Source: Vibrio hepatarius (GTDB lineage: Bacteria > Pseudomonadota > Gammaproteobacteria > Enterobacterales > Vibrionaceae). Taken from it: a stretch of 64,000 nucleotides of DNA. Shown in pieces: positions 17,043 to 26,215 of the stretch. The notes beneath the pieces were generated by a model. That model worked only from the letters and a program-made list of their open reading frames with translations, ran no database searches and was not told the origin of the DNA. The DNA is taken from NCBI RefSeq assembly GCF_011806575.1, contig NZ_JAATOO010000009.1, positions 62,001 to 126,000 on the forward strand. Direction: 5' to 3'. Position numbers and translations under genes: made by a program. The number at the start of each line of letters is the position of its first letter. The first letter of the stretch is position 1.

Positions 17043-17684
17043 ATGAGTGAGAGAGCTGAGATTAAATTGTATGACTACGTGCGTTCGACGGCGGCGTATC
17101 GAGTGAGAATCGCGCTGAATCTAAAACAACTGACGTATCAGTCTTTATCCGTCTCATTGCTAGACGGTGAGCAGCGTAGTGCGGAATACCTAAGCGTTAA
17201 TTCGGCGGGCTTAGTGCCTTCGTTGGAGACCAGCGAGGGTGTGATGACTCAATCTTTAGCGATCATCGAATATTTGGAAGAGCAGTATCCAGAACCCGCT
17301 CTTTTGCCTACCGATCCAATGAAAAGAGCAGAGTGCCGTGCATTGGCGTTGGACATCGCATGCGACATTCATCCGCTGAACAATTTACGAGTGTTAAAAC
17401 ATTTGACGTCGACACTCGGCCACAGCGAGCAAGAAAAGCTGGCTTGGTATCACCACTGGTTAAAACAAGGATTTGCTGCGATTGAAGGCAAACTTGCCCA
17501 GACTGATTCCCCGTTTTGCTGTGGGACAGAGCCAACCATGGCTGACATTTGTCTTGTCCCACAGCTTTTCAATGCGCGCCGTTTTGAACTGGATTTAACC
17601 CCTTACCCAAGAATGGTCGAGGTTGAGCAGAACTGCCTAGGGTTGGCTGCGTTTGCCAATGCAAGCCCAGACAAATCGGCATAA
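17043..17684 (+). CDS. maiA: Maleylacetoacetate isomerase (zeta-class GST), copy 1
   Basis: 213 residues. The zeta GST signature is YVRSTAAYRVRIALNLK at ~12-28 (SSCxxRVRIAL-type; here STAAYR), then GLVPSLE, MTQSLAIIEYLEEQYP and DIACDIHPLNNLRVLK. The enzyme uses glutathione to turn maleyl-acetoacetate (or maleylpyruvate) into the fumaryl isomer in the cytoplasm. It heads the plus-strand operon with a VOC enzyme and fumarylacetoacetase. A second copy lies at 34471-35118 in the tyrosine operon; by eye the two are clearly different proteins of the same family. Confidence 0.9.
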   Translation: MSERAEIKLYDYVRSTAAYRVRIALNLKQLTYQSLSVSLLDGEQRSAEYLSVNSAGLVPSLETSEGVMTQSLAIIEYLEEQYPEPALLPTDPMKRAECRALALDIACDIHPLNNLRVLKHLTSTLGHSEQEKLAWYHHWLKQGFAAIEGKLAQTDSPFCCGTEPTMADICLVPQLFNARRFELDLTPYPRMVEVEQNCLGLAAFANASPDKSA

Positions 17685-17756
17685 CGGCGCACGTTGGAAA
17701 AGTATCCACTGCGCGCAAGTAAAGTTAATGAAACAGAGTAATGATAGAGGCTAACC

Positions 17757-18290
17757 ATGAACATCAAGAAAATTCACCACGTTGCTTATCGCTGTATTGA
17801 TGCTAAAGAGACGGTGGAGTGGTACGGAAAATATCTCAACATGAACTTTCTCGCTGCGATTGCAGAGAATGAAGTGCCATCGACAAAAGAACCTGACCCA
17901 TACATGCATATATTTCTCGATGCAGGCGCAGGCAATATTCTCGCGTTTTTCGAGCTGCCAAACAGCCCAGAAATGGGGCGTGATGAGAACACCCCAGAAT
18001 GGTGTCAACACTTGGCACTTGAGTTGGAAACGATGGATGAATTGTTAGAAGTAAAAGCCAAACTTGAAGCGGATGGCATCGAAGTGGTTGGCGTGACGGA
18101 CCACACCATATTTAAGTCGATTTATTTCTTCGATCCATCGGGCCATCGCCTAGAGCTTGCGGTGAACACGGCGACCGATGAAATGAACAAGATGATTGAT
18201 GAAGCCAAATGGGACATGTTGAACGAGTGGGCGAAGACCAAACGCGCGCCAGAACATGTGCGCTGGATGCACGATGGCAGCTTTAAATAA
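17757..18290 (+). CDS. VOC-superfamily metalloenzyme (glyoxalase/extradiol dioxygenase-like)
   Basis: 177 residues. The vicinal-oxygen-chelate fold shows HHVAYRCIDAKETVEWY at the N-terminus, NILAFFELP, WCQHLALELETMDEL and FFDPSGHRLELAV. Possible metal ligands are an early His, the Glu of FFEL, the His of CQHLAL and the Glu of RLEL, as in glyoxalase I and related dioxygenases. The C-terminal ~35 residues are an extra helical, Trp-rich extension. Between maiA and fumarylacetoacetase, it could be a ring-cleavage or ring-fission-product enzyme, or a glyoxalase-type isomerase. Which one cannot be settled from sequence alone. RBS: AGAGG before ATG. Confidence 0.78.
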   Translation: MNIKKIHHVAYRCIDAKETVEWYGKYLNMNFLAAIAENEVPSTKEPDPYMHIFLDAGAGNILAFFELPNSPEMGRDENTPEWCQHLALELETMDELLEVKAKLEADGIEVVGVTDHTIFKSIYFFDPSGHRLELAVNTATDEMNKMIDEAKWDMLNEWAKTKRAPEHVRWMHDGSFK

Positions 18291-18386
18291 TGCCTTTTTA
18301 CTTTAACTTCATTTTTTACTGATACGCCGGATCGTCAATCTAACCAACGACAAAGTGCGCCCGGTTTTTTACACAAAGTCTGCCTG

Positions 18387-19685
18387 ATGGAACAACATAT
18401 GAACTTAAACGAAACACACGATAGTGACTTGAAATCATGGGTTGAGAGCGCCAACGCGCCTGAATGTCCTTTTCCGATTCAGAACCTGCCTTTTGGCGTA
18501 TTCTCGATCGAGCATCTTCAACAACCGCACGTTGGTGTCGCGATTGGAGACTATATCCTCGACTTAACGTTGGTTGAACAGGCTGGGTTGCTATCGCTAG
18601 ATAATAAGGTTTTTGATCAGAGCAAACTGAATCCGTTTATGGCGTTAGGTAAGACTGCTTGGTCAAGTGTGCGTCGCGATGTTTCCCGTTTACTTGATAC
18701 CAACAACGCCGTGTTGCGTGATGACGAGCAATTACGCAGTCGTGTATTAATCGCGCAATCAGAAGCCACTATGCATCTGCCGTTCGAAGTGACGGAATAC
18801 ACCGATTTTTACGCCTCTCGAGAGCACGCCACCAACGTCGGCTGTATGTTCCGCGATCCAGAAAACGCACTGATGCCGAACTGGCTCCATATCCCGATCG
18901 GCTATAACGGCCGTGCGAGCACAGTGGTGGTTAGTGGTACTGATATTCATCGTCCGGTTGGTCAGCTCAAAGCCCCAGATGCCAAAGCGCCAATATATGC
19001 GCCATCAAGAAAGCTGGATATTGAACTCGAGATCGGTGCAGTGGTGGGTTCAGGAAATGAGATGGGAAGCTCGATTACTACATCACAGGCGAATGACATG
19101 ATCTTTGGTTATGTGTTGTTGAATGATTGGTCGGCGCGAGACGTTCAGGCGTGGGAATACCAGCCTTTAGGACCGTTTCAGTCTAAAGCGTTCGCCAGCA
19201 CCATCTCTCCTTGGGTGGTGACTCAGGAAGCGCTCGAGCCTTTTAGGGTGTCAGGGCCAACACAAGAGCCAGAGCCGCTGGAATATCTTCAACAAAGCCA
19301 AGCGCAGAATTTCGATATCGAGTTGTCGGTAGAGCTATTACCGCAAGGTGCTGAGCAGAGTACGGTGATCAGCAACACCAACTTCAAATGCATGTATTGG
19401 TCTTGTGCGCAGCAACTCACACACCACGCGTCCAGTGGTTGTGCAATGCGCACTGGTGACTTACTTGGCTCGGGAACCATCTCTGGCCCAACACCTGATT
19501 CTTGTGGTTCGATGCTGGAGATGACCTGGAACGGCCGCGATCCAATCACGTTAACCGACGGCTCTCAACGCACATTTATCGAAGACAACGACACGCTGAT
19601 TCTTTCTGGCTATAGCCAAGCTGCCGCGTATCGAGTTGGCTTTGGACAAGCGGTCGGAAAAATACTACCGAGCAAATCAAACTAG
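18387..19685 (+). CDS. Fumarylacetoacetase (full-length, two-domain)
   Basis: 432 residues, the length of true fumarylacetoacetases: an N-terminal SH3-like domain (FGVFSIEHLQQPHVGVAIGD, ILDL) and the catalytic FAH domain (FYASREHATNVG, RDPENALMPNW, PSRKLDIELEIGAVVG, LLNDWSARDVQAWEY, GPFQSKAFASTISPW). It splits fumarylacetoacetate into fumarate and acetoacetate using a divalent metal. An alternative ATG at 18399 has a GGA closer to ideal spacing, so the true start may be there. The gene at 33461-34471 is a shorter member of the same superfamily. Confidence 0.92.
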   Translation: MEQHMNLNETHDSDLKSWVESANAPECPFPIQNLPFGVFSIEHLQQPHVGVAIGDYILDLTLVEQAGLLSLDNKVFDQSKLNPFMALGKTAWSSVRRDVSRLLDTNNAVLRDDEQLRSRVLIAQSEATMHLPFEVTEYTDFYASREHATNVGCMFRDPENALMPNWLHIPIGYNGRASTVVVSGTDIHRPVGQLKAPDAKAPIYAPSRKLDIELEIGAVVGSGNEMGSSITTSQANDMIFGYVLLNDWSARDVQAWEYQPLGPFQSKAFASTISPWVVTQEALEPFRVSGPTQEPEPLEYLQQSQAQNFDIELSVELLPQGAEQSTVISNTNFKCMYWSCAQQLTHHASSGCAMRTGDLLGSGTISGPTPDSCGSMLEMTWNGRDPITLTDGSQRTFIEDNDTLILSGYSQAAAYRVGFGQAVGKILPSKSN

Positions 19686-19706
19686 CGTCTAACAAATACC
19701 GCCGAG

Positions 19707-19732
19707 AACTTATCCGAATCATCGGATAGGTT
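19707..19732 (+). terminator. Weak hairpin after the fumarylacetoacetase gene
   Basis: AACTTATCCGA pairs with TCGGATAGGTT (one G-T pair) around ATCA. No T-run follows, so it may only attenuate transcription into the thiolase gene or be an RNA-processing element. Confidence 0.4.
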
Positions 19733-19807
19733 CATGGATTTGTTCGTGCTAACAAAATAATAAATATAACTATCAATTGTTTAAGTGAATTTCTAGAGAT
19801 TGAAATT

Positions 19808-21013
19808 ATGAAACGGATTTTTATTGTTGCCGCAAAGCGAACACCGATAGGCACGTTTTCCGGCTCCTTATCGGCGCTATCGAGCGTGGAATTAGGCGCA
19901 CATGTGATAGCGGCATGTTTAGAGCAGTCAAAGCTCGCCCCACAATTGGTTGACGAAGTCATCGCTGGTAATGTCCTCAGCGCAGGCACGGGGATGGGAC
20001 CCGCAAGGCAAGCCGCGATTAAAGCAGGCATTCCTTACAACGTTCCTGCTCATACATTGAACATGATTTGTGGCAGTGGCATGAAAGCAATCATGGATGC
20101 TGTCAGCCACATCAGAGCTGGCGATGCACGTATTGTGATGACATGTGGAATGGAAAGTATGTCCAATGCTGCGTTCTTAGCCAGTGGCAATATCCGACAA
20201 GGGGTTCGCATGGGGCATCAGGTGATGGAAGACTCAATCATCAAAGATGGGTTGACCGATGCTTTTCACGGTTACCATATGGGCATCACTGCAGAAAACA
20301 TCGCTAAGAAGTTCGATATTTCCCGCGAGCAGCAAGATGAGTTTGCGTTAAACAGCCAGCGTAAGGCAGCCATTGCGTTAAAAGATGGCCATTTCAACGC
20401 AGAGATCGCGCCCGTTTCCGTCTCCTACCGCAAGCAAACCCAGCTAGTAGAGCAAGATGAATTCCCTAAGCTCGATTGCACGCTCGAAGACTTGCAGAAT
20501 CTAAGGCCTGCGTTTGATAGACAAGGTACGGTCACGGCGGGGAACGCATCAGGGATTAATGATGGTGCGTCGGCCATTCTACTCGCTTGTGAAAGCGCGG
20601 TTGAGCAGTATGGGCTGACACCATTAGCGGAAGTTGTCGAGTATGCGCAAGCGGGAGTTGATCCCGAATTTATGGGGCTTGGCCCAGTTTCGGCCGTCGG
20701 TCATGTGCTTGAAAAGTCCAGAATGAAACTGACCGATATTGAGGTATTTGAGTTCAACGAAGCCTTCGCTGCGCAAGCAATCGGCGTTAATCAGCAGTTA
20801 GCAAGCGTACATCACATTGAACCGTCTTGGCTCGAACAGCGCGCTAACTTAAGTGGTGGCGCGATAGCGCTTGGTCACCCAATCGGCGCCTCTGGTAATC
20901 GCATTGTGACTACTTTGGTGTACCAGTTAGAGCGAACTCAGTTGACGTTCGGCTTGGCATCATTGTGTATTGGTGGTGGCATGGGCACTGCACTCATCAT
21001 CAAGCGTTGCTAG
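19808..21013 (+). CDS. atoB: Acetyl-CoA acetyltransferase (thiolase)
   Basis: 401 residues with all thiolase landmarks: nucleophilic Cys88 in NMICGSGMKA, GECFNEAFA-like FEFNEAFAAQA near 318, His357 in ALGHPIGASG and Cys387 in LCIGGGMG. It would cleave acetoacetyl-CoA to two acetyl-CoA. Followed after 12 bases by the CoA-transferase genes, it completes conversion of the acetoacetate released by fumarylacetoacetase into central metabolites. The symbol reflects family and context; phaA-type naming is equally possible. Confidence 0.88.
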   Translation: MKRIFIVAAKRTPIGTFSGSLSALSSVELGAHVIAACLEQSKLAPQLVDEVIAGNVLSAGTGMGPARQAAIKAGIPYNVPAHTLNMICGSGMKAIMDAVSHIRAGDARIVMTCGMESMSNAAFLASGNIRQGVRMGHQVMEDSIIKDGLTDAFHGYHMGITAENIAKKFDISREQQDEFALNSQRKAAIALKDGHFNAEIAPVSVSYRKQTQLVEQDEFPKLDCTLEDLQNLRPAFDRQGTVTAGNASGINDGASAILLACESAVEQYGLTPLAEVVEYAQAGVDPEFMGLGPVSAVGHVLEKSRMKLTDIEVFEFNEAFAAQAIGVNQQLASVHHIEPSWLEQRANLSGGAIALGHPIGASGNRIVTTLVYQLERTQLTFGLASLCIGGGMGTALIIKRC

Positions 21014-21025
21014 GGGAGAGCAAGT

Positions 21026-21682
21026 ATGAAAAAAGCGATCAACGCAAAAGGCATTAAAGCGCTGTTGCACGACGGAATGACAATTATGAGTGGCGGTTTT
21101 ATGGCGATTGGCGCGCCGGAGAAACTCATCGACCTATTGATTGAGCATGATATTAAAGACATCACGCTGATCACCACTGATACTGGCTCTCCGGGTAAAG
21201 GAGTGAGTAAGCTAATCGCGCAGCAACGGGTCAAAAAGCTCTATGCCTCTCATATCGGTACTAATCCGGAAACCGGACAACAGATGTGCGACGGTAGCCT
21301 AGAGGTTGAGTTAGTCCCGCAAGGAACACTGGCAGAGCGGATCCGAAGCGCAGGTGCAGGCTTAGGTGGTGTGCTAACACCGACGGGATTAGGCACGATT
21401 GTCGCGGAAAACAAACCAGTCATTGAAGTGAACGGCCAGCCATTTTTATTAGAAACTCCACTTAAAGCCGACTTAGCGATCATTCGCGGTTCGGTAGTCG
21501 ATAAACGTGGCAACATTCATTACAGCAAAACCACGCAGAACTTTAATCCATTAATGGCGACGGCAGCCGATGTAGTGATCGTTGAGCCAGCCGAACTAGT
21601 CGAAGTAGGTGACATTGCGCCAGAGACCATCCATACCCCGAGTTTGTACGTTGACCATATTTATCTGGAGGAGCACACCTGA
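21026..21682 (+). CDS. atoD: 3-oxoacid/acetoacetate CoA-transferase subunit A
   Basis: 218 residues with the family I CoA-transferase alpha features: GMTIMSGGFMAIGAPEKLID (the GGF...G CoA-binding loop), TDTGSPGKGVSKLIAQQRVK and VPQGTLAERIRSAGAGLGG. It pairs with subunit B, whose start codon overlaps its stop (TGATG). Together they move CoA from succinyl-CoA or acetyl-CoA to acetoacetate. Symbol by analogy with AtoD; scoA would also fit. Confidence 0.88.
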   Translation: MKKAINAKGIKALLHDGMTIMSGGFMAIGAPEKLIDLLIEHDIKDITLITTDTGSPGKGVSKLIAQQRVKKLYASHIGTNPETGQQMCDGSLEVELVPQGTLAERIRSAGAGLGGVLTPTGLGTIVAENKPVIEVNGQPFLLETPLKADLAIIRGSVVDKRGNIHYSKTTQNFNPLMATAADVVIVEPAELVEVGDIAPETIHTPSLYVDHIYLEEHT

Positions 21683-22350
21683 TGAGTCAGTTAGATAAAG
21701 ACGCGATTCGTAAGCGTATCGCCTCACGCGTTGCGCAAGAGCTTAAAGATGGTGATGTGGTCAATCTAGGGATTGGTCTACCAACCTTGGTGGCGAACGA
21801 AATCAGTCAGGATGTGGAGTTGCTGTTTCAAGCAGAAAACGGCCTGTTGGGTATCGGCCATCTGGCACAAAGTGAAGAAGTCGACTGGGATTTAGTCAAT
21901 GCGGGTGGGCAACCGATAACAGCTATAACAGGGGCGAGCTATTTTAACAGCGCGGATTCCTTTGCCATTATTCGTGGTGGCCATGTTGACGCGACGGTAT
22001 TGGGCGCTTTGCAAGTTGACCAAAAAGGTAACCTCGCCAGCTGGATTGTACCGGATAAGATGGTGCCGGGTATGGGCGGCGCGATGGATTTAGTGGTCGG
22101 TTCAAAGCGTGTCATCGTCGCGATGGAACACACAGCGAAAGGGCAAGCAAAGCTGATGAGTCAGTGCTCGTTTCCTTTGACCGCGGTTGAGCAAGTAAAC
22201 TTAATTGTGACCGAAATGGGGGTGTTTGAGATCACGGAGCAAGGCATGGTGATGACAGAAATTGCTCCGGAGTTTTCCTTTGATGATGTGCAGGCGGTGA
22301 CGGGCGCAAGGTTGATTCGCTCCCCGAGTCTGAAAACCATGACCGTTTAG
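21682..22350 (+). CDS. atoA: 3-oxoacid/acetoacetate CoA-transferase subunit B
   Basis: 222 residues with GDVVNLGIGLPTLVAN and the catalytic Glu region FQAENGLLGIG (Glu in the ENG motif at ~53), then NSADSFAIIRGGHVDATVLGA and KRVIVAMEHTAKG. It carries the active-site Glu that forms the CoA thioester. It is the last gene of the maiA-VOC-FAH-atoB-atoDA run and is followed by a strong terminator. Confidence 0.9.
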   Translation: MSQLDKDAIRKRIASRVAQELKDGDVVNLGIGLPTLVANEISQDVELLFQAENGLLGIGHLAQSEEVDWDLVNAGGQPITAITGASYFNSADSFAIIRGGHVDATVLGALQVDQKGNLASWIVPDKMVPGMGGAMDLVVGSKRVIVAMEHTAKGQAKLMSQCSFPLTAVEQVNLIVTEMGVFEITEQGMVMTEIAPEFSFDDVQAVTGARLIRSPSLKTMTV

Positions 22351-22352
22351 TA

Positions 22353-22384
22353 GAAAAAGAGCGACTTTTGAGTCGCTCTTTTTC
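22353..22384. terminator. Strong terminator after atoDA, usable in both directions
   Basis: A perfect 14-base stem (GAAAAAGAGCGACT / AGTCGCTCTTTTTC) with a TTTG loop lies between the convergent CoA-transferase and LLM genes. Confidence 0.93.
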
Positions 22385-22405
22385 TTTCTCGGTACAACAG
22401 CCTTT

Positions 22406-23404
22406 CTATGACTGCTCACATTTTAGTTCAGCCAACAATTCGTAAGAGCGTAGCTTCTTCTGGTGGTCGAATATCACCGAGTGCGCCATGATCTCATCAG
22501 CTTGCGTTCGCTCGACTAAAGATTGAAGTTTCTCTAGCACCAGCGCTTTATCACCGTGGATCGATTCTCGCAGTTGGTTATTCACCTGTTGCTTTTCGTG
22601 CGGCTGCCACAGTGAGTCCATATCACTAACCGGCGCGGGTATTTTGCCTTGTCCGCCACGAATCAACTGTAAGAACTTCTGTTTTTCCGTCGTGGCTAAA
22701 AAGTTCGCTTCTTGCGTTGTTTCTGCAACGACAACATTCACACCTATCATCACATAGGGTTTATCGAGTTGTTCTGAAGGCTGGAAGTTTGAACGGTAAA
22801 TGTCCAGCGCTCGCATCATCGCATCCGGCGCGAAGTGTGAGGCAAACGCAAATGGCAACCCTTTTAGTGCTGCAAGTTGGGCGCTGTAGGTGCTTGAACC
22901 CAGCAGCCAAAGCGGAACATTTGAGTCAGCGCCCGGACAAGCTTTGACAGGTTGCCCTTGAGACACCGGGCCCATAAAGAACTGCAGCTCTTCCAATAGC
23001 TCAGAAAAGTCTGGGTCGAACCTTTCTGGATCGCGGCGCAGTGCGTGCATGGTTGGGTAATCAGTACCGGGTGCGCGTCCTAATCCAAGGTCAATCCGAT
23101 CAGGGTAGAGGGCTTCCAGCGTGCCGAACTGCTCAGCAATCACCAAAGGTGCATGATTAGGTAGCATGACGCCGCCAGAGCCTAAACGGATCGATTGAGT
23201 CTGCGCGCCAATATGGCTGATCAACACCGCCGTCGCCGCACTGGCGATATCAGGCATGTTGTGGTGCTCTGCAAGCCAAAAACGGTGGTAGCCTAACTTT
23301 TCAGCATGTTGGGCTAGGGAAACCGACTTTTGGTAGGTTTCCCGATAGTTGGAGCCGTCTGCGACAGGGGCCAGGTCTAAGACGGAGATTCGTGGAAATT
23401 GCAT
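22406..23404 (-). CDS. LLM-class (luciferase-like) flavin monooxygenase
   Basis: 332 residues, YhbW/luciferase-like group: [19 protein letters not shown] start, [55 protein letters not shown] and [20 protein letters not shown]. Such proteins use reduced FMN and O2 with varied substrates or act as simple flavin oxidoreductases. It stands alone; its 3' end faces atoDA. The substrate cannot be inferred from the neighbours. Confidence 0.9.
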   Translation of the reverse strand: MQFPRISVLDLAPVADGSNYRETYQKSVSLAQHAEKLGYHRFWLAEHHNMPDIASAATAVLISHIGAQTQSIRLGSGGVMLPNHAPLVIAEQFGTLEALYPDRIDLGLGRAPGTDYPTMHALRRDPERFDPDFSELLEELQFFMGPVSQGQPVKACPGADSNVPLWLLGSSTYSAQLAALKGLPFAFASHFAPDAMMRALDIYRSNFQPSEQLDKPYVMIGVNVVVAETTQEANFLATTEKQKFLQLIRGGQGKIPAPVSDMDSLWQPHEKQQVNNQLRESIHGDKALVLEKLQSLVERTQADEIMAHSVIFDHQKKLRSYELLAELKCEQS

Positions 23405-23523
23405 ATGACCTCAGAGTTGCGTTGTTCCTAATCACTATGTGGAGTTAGTGTGGCACGAAATAAACCCTGAATTTATCAATAATACAGACGCAATTAATAA
23501 GTCCTGTGTATGCCTAAACAATA

Positions 23524-23546
23524 AATGGGAGCAAAAAGCTCCCATT
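23524..23546 (-). terminator. Terminator after the AGCS symporter gene
   Basis: AATGGGAGC and GCTCCCATT form a perfect 9-base stem with a five-base loop. On the minus strand it is followed by TATTGTTT, a modest T-rich tail. Confidence 0.8.
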
Positions 23547-23574
23547 AAGTTAAGTCAATATAACGAGTTATCAG

Positions 23575-24945
23575 TTAGTTGGCGTTGGCCAGTGATGCTT
23601 TGTCGACGGTATTGGCAAAGTACAGTTTGGTTTCTTCGAGAACCACTTGGCGTAGAGCGATCAGACCAATTAAGTTTGGAATGGCCATTAAGCCGTTGAC
23701 GATATCCGCAAGAATCCAAATCATATCCAGTTGCAGAAACGCGCCAGATGCGACCAAAACAACAAAGATGAATTTGTACGGCAGTACGGCTTTAGTACCA
23801 AACAGGAACACCACGCAACGCTCGCCGTAATAGTTCCAGCCTAAAATGGTCGTGAACGCAAAGAACATCAAACCAATCGACACCAACAGCGGGCCAAAAG
23901 TGTCTGCGTTTAAGCCGACAGCAAACGCATGAGTTGTCATCGCGGCGCCCGAAAAATCACTTTGCCACGCACCAGTCAGAATCAGCGCTAAGCCGGTCAT
24001 GGTACAAATGATGATGGTATCGAAGAATGTACCCGTCATCGAAATCAGACCTTGTTTAACACAAGAGTCGGTCTTCGCTGCGGCGGCTGCCATCGGAGCA
24101 CTACCTAGGCCAGATTCGTTCGAGAATACCCCACGCGCGATACCAGACTGAATCGCCAGCATGATGCTAGCCCCAAGAAAACCACCTGTTGCAGCTGTTG
24201 AAGTAAATGCCGAAACCAGTACCAACTCTACCGCATCCAGCAAGTGTTCTGCGTTCATGATAATCACGCTTAAACACGCCAATACATAAAACAGCGCCAT
24301 GGTTGGGACAACTTTGCCTGCGACTTTGGCGATCGACTGAATACCGCCTAGGGTGACAAATGCGACCAGTAGCGTCAGCACACTCGCTGAAATTTCTCGT
24401 GATACACCGAATGAAATCTCAGAGGCATCCAAAATAGCATTTACTTGCGGGAAGGTACCAATACCAAAGCATGCGACACCCAAAGCAAACACAGCAAACA
24501 TGATCGCCAGCGCTTTTGAGCCAACACCGTATTGCAGGTAGTACATTGGTCCGCCGACCATCTGACCTTTATCGTCGACTTTGCGGTATTTCACTGCCAG
24601 TAAACATTCCGCGTACTTGGTTGCCATGCCGAATAATGCGGCAAGCCACATCCAAAATAGCGCACCTGGGCCACCGAGTTTGATTGCGGTGGCAACACCA
24701 ACAATGTTACCCGTGCCGATGGTTGCTGATAGGGCAGTACATAGTGCAGCGAAGCTAGAAACGTCGCCTTGTTTTGCAGAATCATCTTTACTAAAGACCA
24801 TCTTTAGTGCCGAAGGAAGGTGTCGAAATTGAATTAAGCCAAGGCTAAAAGTGAAGTAAACACCTGTTCCTACTAGCAAGATCAGTAGCGGTGGTCCCCA
24901 GACGAAATGGTCAATGGTAGTCAGTAAAGATTGAAGGTTATCCAT
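23575..24945 (-). CDS. Sodium:alanine/glycine symporter (AGCS family)
   Basis: 456 residues, about eleven membrane segments, AGCS family: VGTGVYFTFSLGLIQFRHLP, TALSATIGTGNIVGVATAIKL, GGPMYYLQYGV, GIARGVFSNESGLGSAPMA and LIALRQVVLEETKLYF. It imports alanine or glycine with sodium. A tandem glycine riboswitch lies in its leader (25051-25265), so glycine is very likely a substrate. As I recall, the same arrangement exists in V. cholerae and was used as a model for the cooperative glycine riboswitch. Confidence 0.93.
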   Translation of the reverse strand: MDNLQSLLTTIDHFVWGPPLLILLVGTGVYFTFSLGLIQFRHLPSALKMVFSKDDSAKQGDVSSFAALCTALSATIGTGNIVGVATAIKLGGPGALFWMWLAALFGMATKYAECLLAVKYRKVDDKGQMVGGPMYYLQYGVGSKALAIMFAVFALGVACFGIGTFPQVNAILDASEISFGVSREISASVLTLLVAFVTLGGIQSIAKVAGKVVPTMALFYVLACLSVIIMNAEHLLDAVELVLVSAFTSTAATGGFLGASIMLAIQSGIARGVFSNESGLGSAPMAAAAAKTDSCVKQGLISMTGTFFDTIIICTMTGLALILTGAWQSDFSGAAMTTHAFAVGLNADTFGPLLVSIGLMFFAFTTILGWNYYGERCVVFLFGTKAVLPYKFIFVVLVASGAFLQLDMIWILADIVNGLMAIPNLIGLIALRQVVLEETKLYFANTVDKASLANAN

Positions 24946-25050
24946 GATTTCCCCTTTAGTGATAAAACGTTACTAAGGAGAAGAGAGAAAAGCAGAGATC
25001 ATTGATCTCAAAGAGCCAAAAGACAGAAGGCTTATAGCTGGTAAGTACTT

Positions 25051-25265
25051 TCCACTCCTCTGTCCTTTTGCCTGAGAGTTTCACTTGGCCGCAAATACGC
25101 GGCAAAGCTTGCTCCTTCGGCGACCGATTTAACGGTTCTCTCCAGAGGTTCCTCCAACTACAGTCCCTGCTGTACAGTACAGCACCTGAAATAGTTAATT
25201 CTTCGGCGGGTTATGCTGACCAATTGTTAATAATTGGTTAATAACCTCTCTCCTGCAGTCTTCAT
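25051..25265 (-). promoter_or_regulatory. Tandem glycine riboswitch upstream of the AGCS symporter
   Basis: On the minus strand the leader holds two glycine aptamers in series. Aptamer 1: GCAGGAGAGAGG ... CCCGCCGAAGAA ... CAGGTGCTGTACTG ... GGGACTG. Aptamer 2: CTCTGGAGAGAACCG ... GGTCGCCGAAGGAGCAAGC ... CTCTCAGGCAAAAGGACAGAG. The GGAGAG, CGCCGAAGG and CAGGCAAAAGGACAG blocks are the conserved core of this class. A linker of a few bases joins them. For a transport gene, glycine binding either allows or blocks expression through the downstream expression platform (24950-25050); the direction cannot be read here. Confidence 0.95.
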
Positions 25266-25405
25266 CGGAACAATTGCTCATCTAAGTGAGCAAAAGTTGG
25301 TCATTAGTGTTGTGGCTAATGACTTGTGAACTCTATCATGTTTTTATGCTATTTCAACAGTCTTATTGGGGAAAATCATCGAAAGGTTGAAAAGTGAGCA
25401 GAAAC

Positions 25406-25437
25406 AAAAAATCCCCAGCATATAGCCGGGGATTTTT
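25406..25437. terminator. Terminator after yggL
   Basis: AAAAATCCCC and GGGGATTTTT surround an 11-base loop (AGCATATAGCC, itself pairing GC with GC). It serves the minus-strand yggL gene and could also end leftward-opposed transcripts. Confidence 0.85.
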
Positions 25438-25452
25438 ACTGATGAATCAGGC

Positions 25453-25791
25453 TTAGAAGTAGTTCGCGTCTACCAGCTCACTTGCTGTTACAGATTTCAC
25501 TTCAGCACGCGCTTCAAGCCAAGCAACAACTTGCGCTTTCTGTTCTTCAGTCGCGTTTTGGTAACGCTCTTGCGCGCACAAGAAGCCTTCAAATACTTCT
25601 AGGCCGCCACCACCGAAACATAGACCAATGCTGTCGATGTAGTCGATGAAATCATCAACAAATGAATCGTAGCTATCGAAGTCTTTGATCGTGGTTTCAC
25701 AGCTGATATCAAAGCCAAGCATTGCGAATTCGCCTAAGAATAGTTTCTTCTGAATGCGGCGTTTTTTGTTTTCCAACTTAAATGGTTTCAT
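25453..25791 (-). CDS. yggL: YggL-family (DUF469) ribosome-associated protein
   Basis: 112 residues: basic N-terminus (LENKKRRIQKKLFLGEFAM) followed by FDISCETTIKDFDSY and FVDDFIDYIDSIGLCFGGGG. This is the YggL family; the E. coli member binds the 50S ribosomal subunit, as I recall. Length is typical. A single gene with its own terminator; a TCTG/AGGCC region before the ATG holds the likely ribosome site (GAGGCC). Confidence 0.9.
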   Translation of the reverse strand: MKPFKLENKKRRIQKKLFLGEFAMLGFDISCETTIKDFDSYDSFVDDFIDYIDSIGLCFGGGGLEVFEGFLCAQERYQNATEEQKAQVVAWLEARAEVKSVTASELVDANYF

Positions 25792-26042
25792 TATTTGGCC
25801 TCTGTTAGTTTACCGGGTCTTTATACCTTGTTTCTTGGTATCAACCAAACAGTATTCTAAAGTGGTGGATAGGTTTGGCTAATCGTTACCCACATTCGGT
25901 GGGTTTTGCGCACAATTGTACAAATACTCGACTTGAGTTTAAAGAAAACTACTCAGTTCTGACTCTTTTCCGTGATTTGATGGTATAAATTAAAGGGTTA
26001 AGGAGCATAACGCGTGTTGAGCAGTTTAGCTAAGGAGTGTCT

Positions 26043-26201
26043 ATGACTCGATTGATTACGATTGCCTTTTTGGTCGTGCTGGCGTTTATGCTGGTACGTT
26101 ATCGAACCAGTGAAAAATTGCAAAAGTATGTCGTGGTCACTCTGCTATCTGGCTTTGTTATCTACACCGCGGCCTTGATGATTTCTGAATTGATACGCTA
26201 G
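26043..26201 (+). CDS. Small two-helix membrane protein
   Basis: 52 residues, ATG at 26043 with AAGGAG seven bases upstream. Two hydrophobic helices (LITIAFLVVLAFMLV and YVVVTLLSGFVIYTAALMI) are joined by a basic loop (RYRTSEKLQK). I do not recognise a named family. It is followed after 14 bases by a gene for a coiled-coil membrane protein and is probably co-transcribed with it, so the two proteins may act together in the inner membrane. Confidence 0.75.
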   Translation: MTRLITIAFLVVLAFMLVRYRTSEKLQKYVVVTLLSGFVIYTAALMISELIR

Positions 26202-26215
26202 TTAGGAGCCGTTAC

